Under the pieces are notes generated by a model. It did not search any database. It was not told the DNA's origin and saw nothing but the letters and a program-made list of their open reading frames with translations. A stretch of DNA of 64,000 nucleotides from Cacajao melanocephalus (Eukaryota > Chordata > Mammalia > Primates > Pitheciidae): contig CAUYLG010052150.1 in assembly GCA_963573385.1 (NCBI GenBank), positions 1 through 64,000 on the forward strand, read 5' to 3'. The first letter of the stretch is position 1, and each line of letters opens with the position of its first letter. This document shows, in pieces, positions 15,010 through 31,133 of this stretch. The translations under genes were made by a program, and so were the position numbers.

Positions 15010-15137
15010 GGGTAAGAGAATCTGCAGGCCTTTTCAATAACATTAGTGGATGTAGCTCATTCTCTCTTGTTACTGCCATGTAAGAAGTGCGTTTTACCCT
15101 CTGCCATAATTCTGAGGCCTTCCCAGCCACGTGGAAC
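15010..15137 (+). mobile_element. MaLR LTR fragment
   Basis: 'gccatgtaagaagtgcg', 'ctctgccataattctgagg' and 'cccagccacgtggaactat' are MST/MLT1 LTR phrases. The LAPTM4B retrocopy starts directly after it. Confidence 0.65.
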
Positions 15138-17080
<1,943 letters not shown>

Positions 17081-17220
17081 TTAGAGGATGGAATGTAGTT
17101 TTCCACCAATCAGAGCAATCCAAACAAAAGTTCCGTTTGGACTAAGTGGAAGGAGGTAAATCAGGCTTTTTTTCTTTTTTTGCTTCAATGAGATTCAAGA
17201 AAACTGAGTCCTCTCTTTAT

Positions 17221-17364
17221 TCCAGTCTAGCTGTCCCAAATTATTCTTTGGTGTTTGAGGCTAAAACCCTGACTGCTAATCAAGTGTTTCTTTGACTCAC
17301 TTTGCCTTAGTTTATCTTTGTTGCATCTGTCCTCCTAGAGGTACAAGGGAGGGGGCAAAACAGA
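17221..17364. repeat. Local duplicated segment B (first copy)
   Basis: Starts tccagtctagctgtccca and contains gtgtttgaggct. A second, more diverged copy lies at 18756-18893. Confidence 0.7.
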
Positions 17365-17706
17365 ATTGGGAATGCCAGCTTGTCTGTGCCATGTATCAAC
17401 ATAGTGGTGGCCCTTTCAAAACCTGAAAGGTCTAAACATCAGGCCTCAGTCTGGCCTAGTGTTTCTCAACAGGGTTTCATGTTGACCCCGGATAGCTCGT
17501 GTTGTTGGCATGTCCTGAGCATTGCAGGAGGTTTTGCATATGCTAGTAGAACCTGTCAGCCTTCTCACAATTCCAGATGCTTCCTATAGGATGGCACCCT
17601 CCCCCATCATCTTTGAGAACTAATGGATTCTTTGTGTTTGCTCACCTACAACATGTGCCCCACAGTGAACCTGCACCCTGCCATTTCCTAGATGTCTGCT
17701 TGGCAA
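17365..17706. other. Intergenic spacer, no gene
   Basis: Holds 'gtgtttctcaacagggtttc' and 'ggatggcaccctccc', which may be a decayed reversed hAT element. Otherwise nothing recognised. Confidence 0.35.
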
Positions 17707-18494
<788 letters not shown>

Positions 18495-18720
18495 ACAGAA
18501 CTTTTATTAGGCACCGACTGTGAGCCAAACACTGTGCTAGTGTCTTTGAAGGCATTATTTAATTTAATGCCCACAAAAAACGCCTCTGTGGTGAGCAGTA
18601 TTGTTATTCTAATTTTGCATGTAAGGAAGTTAAGGCTTAAGAAAGTTGTGCAGCTTCCTCAGGATCACCAAGCCAGTTAAGTGACAGTGTCAGATTTCAA
18701 ATTCAGACTTTGAAATTCAT
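18495..18720 (-). mobile_element. MIR element, antisense
   Basis: 'gaacttttattaggcaccga', 'gccaaacactgtgctagtg' and 'gcagcttcctcaggatcac' are a reversed MIR. Confidence 0.75.
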
Positions 18721-18755
18721 TCTCTAATTTCTTCAGGCTGCATGGATCTGTTCGG

Positions 18756-18893
18756 TCCAGTCTAGCTGTCCCAAGTTCTACTTCAGTGTTTGAGGCTGCA
18801 ACCCCAACTACTAATTTTACTTGCTTTGCTTTACTGCTTGTGTCCTTGTTGAGTATATCCTCCTCCAGGAAGAAGGGATGTGGCAAGACAGAG
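18756..18893. repeat. Local duplicated segment B' (second copy)
   Basis: Pairs with 17221-17364 over tccagtctagctgtccca and onward; roughly 70% identical by eye. Confidence 0.7.
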
Positions 18894-19086
18894 GCAGCAA
18901 GATTTTATTCAACAGGTATTTATTGGCACCACCAGGTGCAGACCTCTGCACTGTGCAAACAGGACAGAGATTTTCCTGCCTGAGATGTGTGAATAAGTGC
19001 ACGAATGTGTGGATAGATGGATAAAATAAATTAGGGGGAAACATATGGAATAAATGAACAAATAAGTTAATCATGGCATAAGAAAA

Positions 19087-19165
19087 TCAGAGGGACGAGT
19101 GGATGGCATGGGTGGGTGGGTGAATGGGGAGGTAAACGAACGAACGAATGAATGAATGAAGTGGT
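19087..19165. repeat. Degenerate tetranucleotide repeat (GGAT/GGGT/GAAC/GAAT)n
   Basis: Purine-rich 4-bp units (gggtgggtggg, gaacgaacgaat, gaatgaatgaat) just before the CpG island. Confidence 0.85.
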
Positions 19166-19428
19166 TTTGAGTCTGCGCTACCAGAAGCCTGAGCTCCTGG
19201 CGGCGGGCTGGTGGGCAGAGGGGCGGCTACTCCACACAGTACGGTAGGTGCCGGCTGCTCCTCCTGGAGCCCCACTCGCACCGCCTCCCCCTCCTCTCCT
19301 CCCGCTCCTCCTTCTCCTCCGCCGCCGCCGCCGGGCGCCCGCCGGCCGCCACGACCCCAGTCCCCGGCGGGCGGACGGAGGAGGCGACCGCCGCGCGCTG
19401 CTGCACTGGTCCTGCCGCCGCCGCCGCG

Positions 19429-19485
19429 ATGCGCAGAGGGGCCGAGCCGCCCGGGGGCCGCCGCCGCCGCCGTGCCGCACCATGA
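19429..19485 (+). promoter_or_regulatory. uORF of 18 codons whose stop overlaps the GXYLT2 start codon
   Basis: The only ATG I see upstream in the CpG-island leader (19200-19481) is at 19429, with G at -3. It encodes [18 protein letters not shown] and stops at TGA 19483-19485, which overlaps the GXYLT2 ATG (19482-19484) as ATGA. It is shifted relative to the main frame. If transcribed, it could couple termination to reinitiation at the main start. The geometry is seen directly; the role is inference. Confidence 0.7.
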
Positions 19486-19756
19486 AGCTCCGCAGCAAGG
19501 CGGCGGCGCTGCTCCTGCTCGCGCTGGCCGCGCTGCTGCTGGCGCTGCTGTCCCTGCGCGCCGGCCACACTGAGCCCCCTGCGCCGCCCGCGCGCCCCGC
19601 GTCCGCCCCGCAGCGCCACCCCGCGCCGGTCCCCGCACGCCGGCCAGGACCGGGCATCCTCCCCAGAGCCGGCCCGGGAGCTCGGAGGCGCCGTCCCCCG
19701 CGTCCGCGCCCCCGAGCGGACCGCCGGGGCGCTGCGAGACTGGAGAAGTTGGCGAG
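19482..19756 (+). CDS. GXYLT2: GXYLT2 coding exon 1: cytosolic tail, signal anchor and stem
   Basis: Glucoside xylosyltransferase 2 is a GT8-family type II membrane enzyme that transfers xylose from UDP-xylose in alpha-1,3 linkage to O-linked glucose on EGF repeats, notably of Notch. This exon encodes 91 codons plus two bases. A short basic tail MKLRSK is followed by a Leu/Ala membrane segment (residues about 7-26: [20 protein letters not shown]). A Pro/Arg-rich luminal stem follows (about 27-91), ending RLEKLA. The start has A at -3 (gcaccATGaag). The frame is open upstream but without an in-frame ATG, so 19482 is the natural start. The donor is gcgag|gtgagt, splitting an Arg codon. Some stem residues (such as PGILPRAG) differ from human as I recall it, suggesting another primate or a variable region. 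Confidence 0.95.
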
Positions 19757-21435
<1,679 letters not shown>

Positions 21436-21456
21436 CACACCATAACCCTTTGATAG

Positions 21457-21650
21457 TTGTTCTCAAAATGTAGACTTCAGAGCATTGGCACAGGCATCAT
21501 CTGGGAACTTGTTAGAAATACAGATTCCTGGGCCCCACCCCAGCCCTACAAAATCAGAAGCTTTGGGGGTAGCATCAGCAAGCTGTGTTTTAACAAGTCC
21601 CTCCCATTGTTTCTCATGCATAACAAAGTTTGAGAACCTGCTCTGCAAAT
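21457..21650 (-). mobile_element. MER5A hAT element, antisense
   Basis: 'catctgggaacttgttagaa', 'gggccccaccccagccctac' and 'gtgttttaacaagtccctc', ending 'aaagtttgagaacctg', trace a nearly complete reversed MER5A. Confidence 0.85.
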
Positions 21651-24089
21651 AAGCACCAATGTGATCCCCACTTTTCAGATGAGGAAAGTATTGCACAAGG
21701 GTTAGCAATTTGCCCAAGGTTCACAGGTAACCTGGTAGAGAAGGATAAAGATTCAGGCAGTGTGGGCCCTGGTTGAGCACTTACCTGTTATGCTGATGTC
21801 ATGCCATAGACTTGCCTGCAATTCGTAATTTTACTGAGATGTTTTTTAAAGAAACACTATGTCTCATTCTTCAAGGTGTTGAGAACAGTGGCGCAGCATC
21901 TTTTTGTCTCTATCTGAACAAAGTGGCTCTGACTAGGAGGAGATCATGAACAGAATCCAAATGGATGTTTTAGGGAAGGACTATTTCCAGGAGCAACCGT
22001 ACGCTTGAAGCCATTTTTCTTTTGAACATATCTCTCAGATTATCATGGAAATCATGGCCAACACCATAAGAATAAAGAACAATATTTTAAAACTGGAGAA
22101 GGAGTAAAAAACAAAAAGCCACAGGAAGTCTCAGGCTCAAATGCATAAACAGCTGACATTTTCTGGGACTTATTTATCTTTCTTTTGCTACCTCGACAGA
22201 AATGGGAGCAGAAGATTCTGAAGTTGTGAGGGAGCAGGAGGAAAGATCTCAACTAGGGCTCCTTTATTGCTTTCCTAATTCTGCTTGGGTTAAATTTTTG
22301 TGGTTTAGAAGGAATTTTATTTAGGGAAGGAAGAGAAAGCCTCGTGTTTTCAGAAAACGAGTGCTTTAATCTCTTGACATGGCTAGAATCCAGAAGAGAT
22401 GAAGGCTATGTGATCTCATTTCTCTGGCCTGGGGAAGGTCAGGCTTGTGGTTGTAGTTAGCTGAGAGCCTGGAGTTGGATGCAACACAGTCCACCACCTG
22501 CTTACCATCCACAGCCTGTGCTGCCTCGCCTCCCCTAGGGGGCTGCTGTAAGTGAAGTTCTGCCACGTCAATGCAGGAAACATAGCACTCTCCTTCCACA
22601 TCTTGTTTTCATTTCACAGAAGTTTCCAAGGACTTGCCTCGTTAGTAGGCAGACCCTACAATTTTATAACTAGTCATTTGTATGCAATCTGTCCTGCGGT
22701 GGCCTCCTTCTCTGTAAATATAAAGCCAGAAGGTAAGTAAGGTCTGAGCTTTTTCTGTCAAGGGGTGGGGAGGATTTGAAAACAGACACCATACTGGAAG
22801 CAGCAGTCCCAGTGCACAAGAGAAATGAAATCTTCCTTCTATTTTGGTTTATTAGTGATTTATAGCTGGCTGACTTCCAAAAAGAATTTGAGACGACATA
22901 TAGTAAAAGACACATACACAATAAGTCCATTGAAATGGTATAAAAAAATGAAAAGTCGTAAAGAAGAGGGGTAAATAAATACTGTTTGTCAAAAAATAAA
23001 CAGTACTTTTGTTAGTAGGATTAAGTGTTAAATTTAACTCTAAGCTTCCTGGCAGCCATTTCAAAAAGGGAACCATGATGGGCTGCCTCATTTTCACTGA
23101 ATAAGAGGAAAGGTTTATCAAGAGAGATCTTTTTTTTTTTTTTCATGGAACTTCATCGTAAGATGAGAATTGTACTTGGGAATGGATTTTAGGCATTAGA
23201 AGACTCTCTAGGTTGTTTCTGAAAACTCCTCCTTGAGCCCACATATGGAAAAAGAGGTTTAACTGCGAATCAGTGCAATATAAAAAAGAATTTGGCATGT
23301 GGAGTCCAGCAAACTGGGTTCTAGTCCAAAGCCATTTTACCTTATTTTCTTCATCTGTGAAATGAGTAAATTAATCCAAAAGTTGTCTGAGATCTCTTCC
23401 AGCTCAGGCATTTGATGATCCTGTGATGAGATCATCAAGTTTAGCAACAAAATCCCAACGATGGCTATTGCATGGCCCTTTGTGCTAACTCTTGCAAAAT
23501 CACTGTTTCTCATTTATGGGCTCCATCCTAGGACTCTTACTGATTACTCAACCTCAACCCTCTCCTGAACTTTATTCTTTTTCTTCTGTGTTGGCCTGGA
23601 TATTGCTGTTTCTCTTAAAATATGGCTTCTAAGGGAGACTTAAGCTACCTCTAAGCCCTGTAGTTTTCCTCTGCCATTTTATTCCACAGTCATTCAGCAA
23701 AGGTGATTGCACATTCACTCTGCCAGGCACTCCTGGTACAATGGTGAATGGAGTTGCTGCCCTCCCAGAATTTGGGGATGAGGGAAAAGAGACAATACAG
23801 AAATACATTACACTTGGCAGCGTCCCCAGCTGCTCCAATGAAAGGAATCATCCGTCTCATCAAGAGACACAATTTCCTGCAGTTCTCTTCAGTGTCTGAG
23901 ATAAGTCTTCTCAGAGTGTTCAAACCTGAGTAAAGGTCTCACTAAAAAGGGATGGTGTTCTATAGCAAAAGGCTTCATCTATGGCCATCCTATAATTAGC
24001 CGATAGCCCCAGAGCACATTAAAGGTGTCCAGATCTTGAGTACTATCTATGATATTATGTAGTGTGAGTCTTGATTCTATCCACAATTC
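21651..24089 (+). other. GXYLT2 intron 1, low-repeat stretch
   Basis: About 2.4 kb with little young repeat. A MIR-like piece lies at 21655-21730 ('cagatgaggaaagtattgc'). A sense MIR-like piece lies at 23290-23430 ('ttttcttcatctgtgaaatg', 'gatctcttccagctcaggc'). An old mammalian repeat lies at about 23690-23840 ('ccaggcactcctggtacaat'). A 15-T run is at 23130. No exon is supported. Confidence 0.5.
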
Positions 24090-24898
24090 ATTTTTTGCTG
24101 ATTGGTCCGTGAATCCCCTCGATTACCCTCCACACCTACTCGGTCAGTAAGCCCTATTGGTTCTGTCTCAAAAGTACATGCCCAGTTCCACCATTTCTAC
24201 TCCGTGGTTACTTACTGAGCTCCTAACCACCATTATTCCCTCCCTGGACACCTACAGGTGCCTACTCTCTGGTTTGTGTGGTTTCACTCTAGCGCCCTCT
24301 ACAGTCCATTTTCGTCACAGCGGCTGAAATAATCTGTTCTAAGTAGACCAGATGGGGTTCCACCCATTTGCTGGTTAAAGCCCTCCAGCGACTCACTTCC
24401 CATCACACTAAGAATAAATTTCAGTTTCCCAGTGTGGCCTTTGAGCCCTTGCCTGATCTTAACCCCATTTAGTGTTCTGGCCTCCTCTCCTGCCACTCCC
24501 CATTCATTTGCTCCGCTTCAGCCACTCTGACCTTCAAATACACCAAGCCCATTCCTGCTTCAGCAGTATGCACCTGTTCTCTGTGCTGGAATGTCTGTGC
24601 ACATCCTAGCGTGGCCAACTCCCCCTTTTCTTTCAGGACTATGCTCAAATGTTTTCTGAGAGGGGTCCTCCTAGCTGCTGAAAACAACAGGGTCCTCTCC
24701 ATCACCGTCTTCTTCCTTACCCTGCCTAGTGCTTTGCTTTTCACAGCATTCACTGTGTGAATATTGTATTTTATTTGTTCCTGCCCCCTCTTGTACACTT
24801 AACATTGATCTCCTTAATCACTGTTTCCCTAACTCCTAAAACGAGATGATCTCATTGTAGATACTCAATAAATATTTGTTGAATGAACTAATGAATGA
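24090..24898 (+). mobile_element. L2 LINE 3' end, sense
   Basis: 'taaagccctccagcgactca', 'gtgtggcctttgagccct', 'tcttgtacacttaacattg' and the terminal 'aataaatatttgttgaatga' are L2 3'-end landmarks. Confidence 0.8.
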
Positions 24899-25033
24899 GT
24901 GCGGGACCTGGCTGTGCCAGCCCTATTCTACGACTTTACTTATAGTATTAAGTTCTTTATTATCTAATAATATTCAAAATAGTCCTATACCCTTTAGAAG
25001 AATAGTGAGGGTCTTTAATAGTAACACCATTAA

Positions 25034-26190
<1,157 letters not shown>

Positions 26191-26680
26191 TGGTAAATGT
26201 ACCTGATAGCAATAGCTTGAGCATACCTGTAGAATAACCCTGCGTGGCAGACATACCTGAACGTGTGTTCCAACCTAGGGAATCCTGGAGCGGCCAACCC
26301 AGAGATTCATTCTTATGTTCTATGAGGAATATCTGAGGCCCCGTCCTTTCCTGGGGAATATGGGCTGTACAGGGGATCGAGGCCTTGAGTTTGGGGTTGC
26401 ATGAAGGTTGCCAGGTGGAGGTCATTGAGGGGAGGGTGGTAAGTGAAAGCGCTATAATATATAAACTGCACACCTTTTGCAAACAGTTGCAGTTCTTCTG
26501 CCCAGCCCTCCTAGACTGGACTGTGCAGTCATCTTGTCCAACCCACCACCACTGGGCTGTATGTAAGGCCGTCCTCCTGCCCAGCCCGCTGCCACTGAAC
26601 TCTCTCCCCTGTATGGAAGCCCCCAGTAAAACCCCAGGTCTCATTTGCTAGCTCTGGGTCTCTTCTTCAGCTCTTGAACC
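26191..26680 (+). mobile_element. Candidate solo LTR, family unknown
   Basis: A TATA-like 'gctataatatataaact' at about 26450, an AGTAAA-type signal in 'cccccagtaaaacccca' at about 26620, and downstream 'ctgggtctcttcttcagc' have the order U3-TATA-R-polyA-U5 expected of an LTR. I cannot match it to a named family. Confidence 0.35.
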
Positions 26681-27924
26681 TGGTGCCTTCCCCATTGAGG
26701 TTAATGGGGGTTTGGCACAACAGAGACCTAAGGGAACAGCATAAGGGCAAACTGTTTCTAGTGGCTGAAGCTGTGCACTATGCAACTCAGGGATTGCAGC
26801 CGTATTTCTGCCAGTGGAGAAGGCTGTTCTGCAATGGGTGTTCATGGAAACCAAGGTGATATGGAGAGATGAGAAGTGATGCAGAGCAACCCAGATGGGG
26901 TGGGCTGGGGTGGGGTCAGGTGGGCTCGGGGGTCAGTTCCCAATGTTGTTCCAAGGCCAGCTTCTTGCCTTTCACTGGCTATGCTGTTTCAATCTTTTCT
27001 AGATTCCGTGATGTAATCAGTTCCCCTTTTTCTTAATCTAATTTGACTTGCATTTGTTACTTACTAGCAAAGAGTCCGAACTAATTTGAATATAAGACCT
27101 GCTTTTAACACCTTTACTAAATTCAATAAATACTGGCCATATTGACACTGTGCCTTTTAAAACTCACAGGTGAGAGTCTTTGGAAGAGAATTTGAGAACA
27201 GATTTTCTTTAGGAATACTTCTCTTCGTTTATAATTCACTGTAAAAAAAAAAAAAAGAAAGAAAATTTTATGTTATACGTATTTTAGCACAATTTTACAA
27301 ATAATAAGAATAAAATAAGAGACTTCTGTTAAAGATAGAATTCATTTTACATTTCCCTTAAATATTCTGATTTATTTCAGATTATGAAGTTCTGAAAACT
27401 CCTCCTGGGAAAATAAGCTTTTTGACATGTACCTTTATTGGGAGTTGCTGATTTTGTGCCAGCAAAGAGGACCCTGATACATTTCAAGTGACTTTTAGAT
27501 GATTCCCTATCTCTTTTAGCAACATGAGAAAGTGTAATCTCATATGGCATAATTTAGAATCCAAGCTTTACATAAGACAGTAGAGAACACATCCAAAATG
27601 TGACTCCCTTTTATGAGTGAGAAAACTGAGATCCAAGAGGTGAAATAATAATGTACCTAAAACACCTAGCACAGGGTTAGCTCATGGGAGTCAGCAAATG
27701 ATTCGCTGTTCTGAGTACTGTTATTATCCATCATTGCATTGTTAGTAACTAGACCCAGCGAAGTACCTGTGTGACTTTGAATAAGTCAGTCCTCAGCAAA
27801 TTGTGGCTTTCTCAGAAATAAGTTCAATGACAAAAGGAGACAAAGCAGGTTAAAATGCTGACACTGAACATGCCACACCAGAAACTCCCGGCAAGTGTTA
27901 GCAAGGGCTAAGATGCAGATTCAA
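26681..27924 (+). other. GXYLT2 intron 1, no recognised feature
   Basis: Holds a G-rich run of 'gggg' words at 26896-26935 and a 14-A run at 27243. No exon, RNA gene or clear repeat. Confidence 0.5.
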
Positions 27925-28070
27925 GGCTGGGCCTGGTGACTCATGCCTGTAATCCCAGCACTTTGGGAGGCTGAGGCAGGAGGATAGCTTGAGCCCAGGA
28001 GTTAGAGACCAACCTAGGCAACATAGTGAGACCCCCCCCATCTCTATTTCAATTTTATATATTTTTTAAA
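27925..28070 (+). mobile_element. Alu left monomer (FLAM-like), sense
   Basis: One arm only, with exact 15-bp target-site duplications agatgcagattcaag at 27911 and 28071, so the monomer inserted as such. Confidence 0.9.
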
Positions 28071-28200
28071 AGATGCAGATTCAAGCAGCCTTTTTCTGTG
28101 GGAGCAGGTATGACTTGAAACGGCGACTCAGCTTCTATATATATAATAAATGATACACCAATCTCGGTCTCCTGGTACTCATACAAAGCTGAAGGAATGT

Positions 28201-28500
28201 GGCCAGGCATGGTAGCTCGTGCCTGTAGTCCCAGCACTTTGGGAGGCTGAGGTGGGCAAAATCTGCTTGAGGTCAGGAGTGTGAGACCAGCCTGACCAAC
28301 ATAGTAAAACCTGGTCTTTACCAAAAATACAAAAATTAGCCAGGCATGGTGGCAGGTGCCTGTAATCCCAGCTACTCAAGAGGCTGAGTCATGAGACTCT
28401 CTTGAACCCGGGAGGCAGAAGTTGCAGTGAGCCGAGATTGCACTACTGCAATCTAGCCTGAGCAACAGAGTGAGACCTTGTCTCAAATTTAAAAAAAAAA
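28201..28500 (+). mobile_element. Alu, sense
   Basis: Full-length, ggccaggcatggtagctcg to 'tctcaaatttaaaaaaaaaa'. Confidence 0.92.
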
Positions 28501-28664
28501 ATGTTTTCCAGCAGTTCAAATCTGATTCACAGTAAGGTGGAGTATTGATACATAAAATAATGTGCTTTTTGCTGCCCTGCCTAGCTTGGTTTTGGCTTAG
28601 ATATAAAATTTTTAGAGAAAAATGAAGGCTTCTGACGAATTTCATGTTAATATTTAATAATTAT

Positions 28665-28780
28665 GATGATAACAACTAATATTGAATGATGACTTAAAAT
28701 GTCAGGTACCTTGTTAAGCACTTCACTACGTTATTTCATTTGATCTTCGTAATAACCTAAGAGGTAGGAACTCATATTGG
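28665..28780 (-). mobile_element. MIR, antisense (part 1)
   Basis: 'ccttgttaagcacttcacta' and 'aataacctaagaggtagga'; it stops abruptly and resumes at 29407 after another element. Confidence 0.7.
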
Positions 28781-29108
28781 GTAGGGCAGAACTCTTTCAG
28801 TTGCAAGTGATAGAATGCCAGCTCATCCGTTTGTATCACTTAGTCATAAAAGGAGTTTTAACTGGCTCATAAAACTGGAAAGTGCAAAAAGATAAAGCTT
28901 CAGTCACAGGTGAAGCCAGGATTTCTGACCATCTTGCCTCCTTTTAGCTCTGCTTCCTTCTGTATGAGTAACACTCTCAGGTAAGTTTTCTCCAGGTAAG
29001 GATTCCTGATAGGTCTGGGCATGCACACTCCTCCTCTAGTAGCCCCTAAGGGGAAAGTTCTATCCAGCAAAAGTCCCAGGGCAGCCTCTCTTGGCCTCAC
29101 TTGGATCA

Positions 29109-29151
29109 CACGTGTATCACACGTGTATCCAATCACTGATGGCTACACGTG
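29109..29151. promoter_or_regulatory. Three CACGTG E-boxes in 43 bp
   Basis: CACGTG occurs at 29109, 29120 and 29146; the first two lie in an 11-bp direct repeat (atcacacgtgt). bHLH-type binding is possible but unproven. Confidence 0.5.
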
Positions 29152-29252
29152 AGATGTGCCTACAGCTGGTGGGATGAGGAGCAGCTGATTCAACCCCTCC
29201 AAGCCTCACAGACTGAGAACAGAAAAAGAGTGGTGTCTTCAAAATAAAATTA

Positions 29253-29388
29253 AGGTGCTTTTACCAGAAAGTCCTAAAAAGGACTTTCTAGTTTTAGGTG
29301 CTTTTACCAGAAAGTCCTAAAAAGGACTTTCCAATTTAAGGTGCTTTTACCAGAAAGTTCTTAAAAGGACTTACTGGTTTTCCAGTAA
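29253..29388. repeat. Minisatellite: three 43-bp units, each a hairpin
   Basis: Units start at 29253, 29296 and 29339 (aggtgcttttaccagaaagt). Each carries gaaagtcc-taaaaa-ggactttc (29267-29288 and 29310-29331, perfect; the third is decayed). A fourth hairpin, ttactgg-tttt-ccagtaa, is at 29371-29388. Confidence 0.95.
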
Positions 29389-29406
29389 GAAACCCTAAAA
29401 TCCAAA

Positions 29407-29560
29407 GCAGATGTCCATTATCATCAGTATGGCCATTTTACAGATGAGGAAACTGAGGGCTAAAGGTGGTTAAAGCATTTGCCCAAGATTAGGACAGCCA
29501 AGTGGCAGGCCTAGAATTCGAAGCAAGTTCATGTGCTTCTAGAGCAAAACTGCTAACCAC
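29407..29560 (-). mobile_element. MIR, antisense (part 2)
   Basis: 'cattttacagatgaggaaac', 'catttgcccaagattagga' and 'gctaaccaccatgctgt' complete the MIR begun at 28665. Confidence 0.8.
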
Positions 29561-29773
29561 CATGCTGTACCTGAGAACAAATCTCACAATTTGAACCATT
29601 TCATAGCTTTCTAGAACCTCTCTAGTTTTTTGTAATTGTTCAAATTTTGTAAGAAAAAAAGAGTTATGAAGATGATCCTACTTCAAGTTTAAAAGTTTTT
29701 ATATGTTTACATATTTATATACACACACCCACATATATTGGGTATAACTCTGGAAGACAGTATACCAAAAAAA

Positions 29774-29929
29774 ATTTTTTTTTAGACAAAGTTTCGCCCT
29801 TGTTGCCCAGGCTCGAGTGCAATGGCTCACTGCAACCCCCACCTCTCAGGTTCAAGCAATTCTCCTGCCTCAGCCTCCCAAGTAGCTGGGATTACAGCAC
29901 TTGCCACCATGCCCGGCTAATTTTGTATT
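29774..29929 (-). mobile_element. Alu, antisense, partial
   Basis: Right part of an antisense Alu up to 'ggctaattttgtatttt', where a second Alu begins. Outer flanks agtataccaaaa (29759) and agtataccaaaa (30220) bracket both. Confidence 0.85.
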
Positions 29930-30219
29930 TTTTTTTTTTTGAGACAGAGTCTTACTCTGTTGCCCAGGCTGGAATGCAATGGCACAATCTCGGCTCACTG
30001 CAAACCTCCGCCTCCCAGGCTCAGGCGACTCTCCTACCCCAGTCTCCCAAATATCTGGGATTACAGGCACATGCTACCACGCCCAGCTAATTTTTGCATT
30101 TTCAGTAGAGACAGGGTTTCACCATGTTGGCCGGGCTGATCTCGAACTCCTGACCTCAGGTGATCCATCTCAGCCTCCCAAAGTGCTGGAATTACAGGCA
30201 TGAGCCACTGTGCCCGGCC
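29930..30219 (-). mobile_element. Alu, antisense
   Basis: Full-length antisense Alu starting in the T run, ending 'cactgtgcccggcc'. Confidence 0.92.
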
Positions 30220-31116
30220 AGTATACCAAAATTTTAACGGTAGTTATGAAGTTGGAATTGAGCGCGCCCCCTCCATTTGCCAGTAGTAGTTGAAAATTTT
30301 TCTGTGATGTATGCACTACTTGTATATGCATTAAATAACTTAAAGTATATAAATTACCATAAAAGTTAAAAGTCCTTTGATGGCCTGAGGCTTAAGAAGC
30401 TGGAAATTAGTTGGGGAGACCATTTTTCTTCATTTCCTCCCTGTAAGTTTCAAAGTCCTTCATGTTCTTTTTCAGGAAATGAGACAGAAATGCCCCTTTA
30501 CAGAATATGTAATCCTCATCTAATTCTTCTCCCTCGTATGTCAACAGCCGTTTATTTCAAACTAGCACTGCCGATTCATATTTTAAAATCTCAATAACAT
30601 GTTAATTTGGAAAGAAGAAGGAGATGGAGAAACAGAATCTCCTATATGTCAGGAACAATCATAAGGGAAAAAATGAAATGAGAATAGTCCAGGTGCCTTC
30701 ATAGAATAAACACAAATGTGAATAACTTCCACAAATGGCAAATGGATGGATTAGGAAGGTAGACTTGGTGAAGGTCTGTTGTGGAAATCATTCCCTGCAC
30801 GAGCACCCGAGGAGGCTGGGCATGGGAGACTGAAGTCCAGTCCATGCCAGGAACCCTGCGTAGGGGCTTCATCTGCTCAGAGAGGGCTCTTTTTCTGACT
30901 TACTTGTGTGTGGTTCCACATATAACATAAGGATTAAATGCATGGCCTCTTAAATCCAGCTCTCTGGATTTGAATCCTTGCTGTGACACTTACTGATTTT
31001 AAAGCTTATGTATGTGCACAATTATGTCTAAAAGCAAACACACACACACGTATACACATAGCTGTAATCACCAACATTAGGCACTGAACACCTACTATGC
31101 ATTAGACCTAGACTTT
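30220..31116 (+). other. GXYLT2 intron 1, unique stretch
   Basis: No repeat family or exon recognised, apart from a short (ac)n near 31040. Confidence 0.5.
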
Positions 31117-31133
31117 AAGAATACAGCCTCATT

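Larger units (their letters stand above)
28781..29406 (+). mobile_element. MER-type interspersed repeat inserted in a MIR
   Basis: Text such as 'ttgcaagtgatagaatgcc', 'agcaaaagtcccagggcag' and 'gtatccaatcactgatggc' belongs to a family also seen, more decayed, at 36296-36550 and 61280-61590. I do not name it. Its right end holds the hairpin minisatellite. Confidence 0.5.

Noticed and set aside
19211..19573. A 120-codon + strand frame rich in Pro/Ala through exon 1
   Set aside because: Out of frame with GXYLT2, starts without a good ATG context and contains only triplet-repeat composition.
24280..24800. Possible coding exon in conserved-looking, GC-balanced sequence
   Set aside because: Matches L2 LINE 3'-end phrases throughout; no splice-framed open reading frame.
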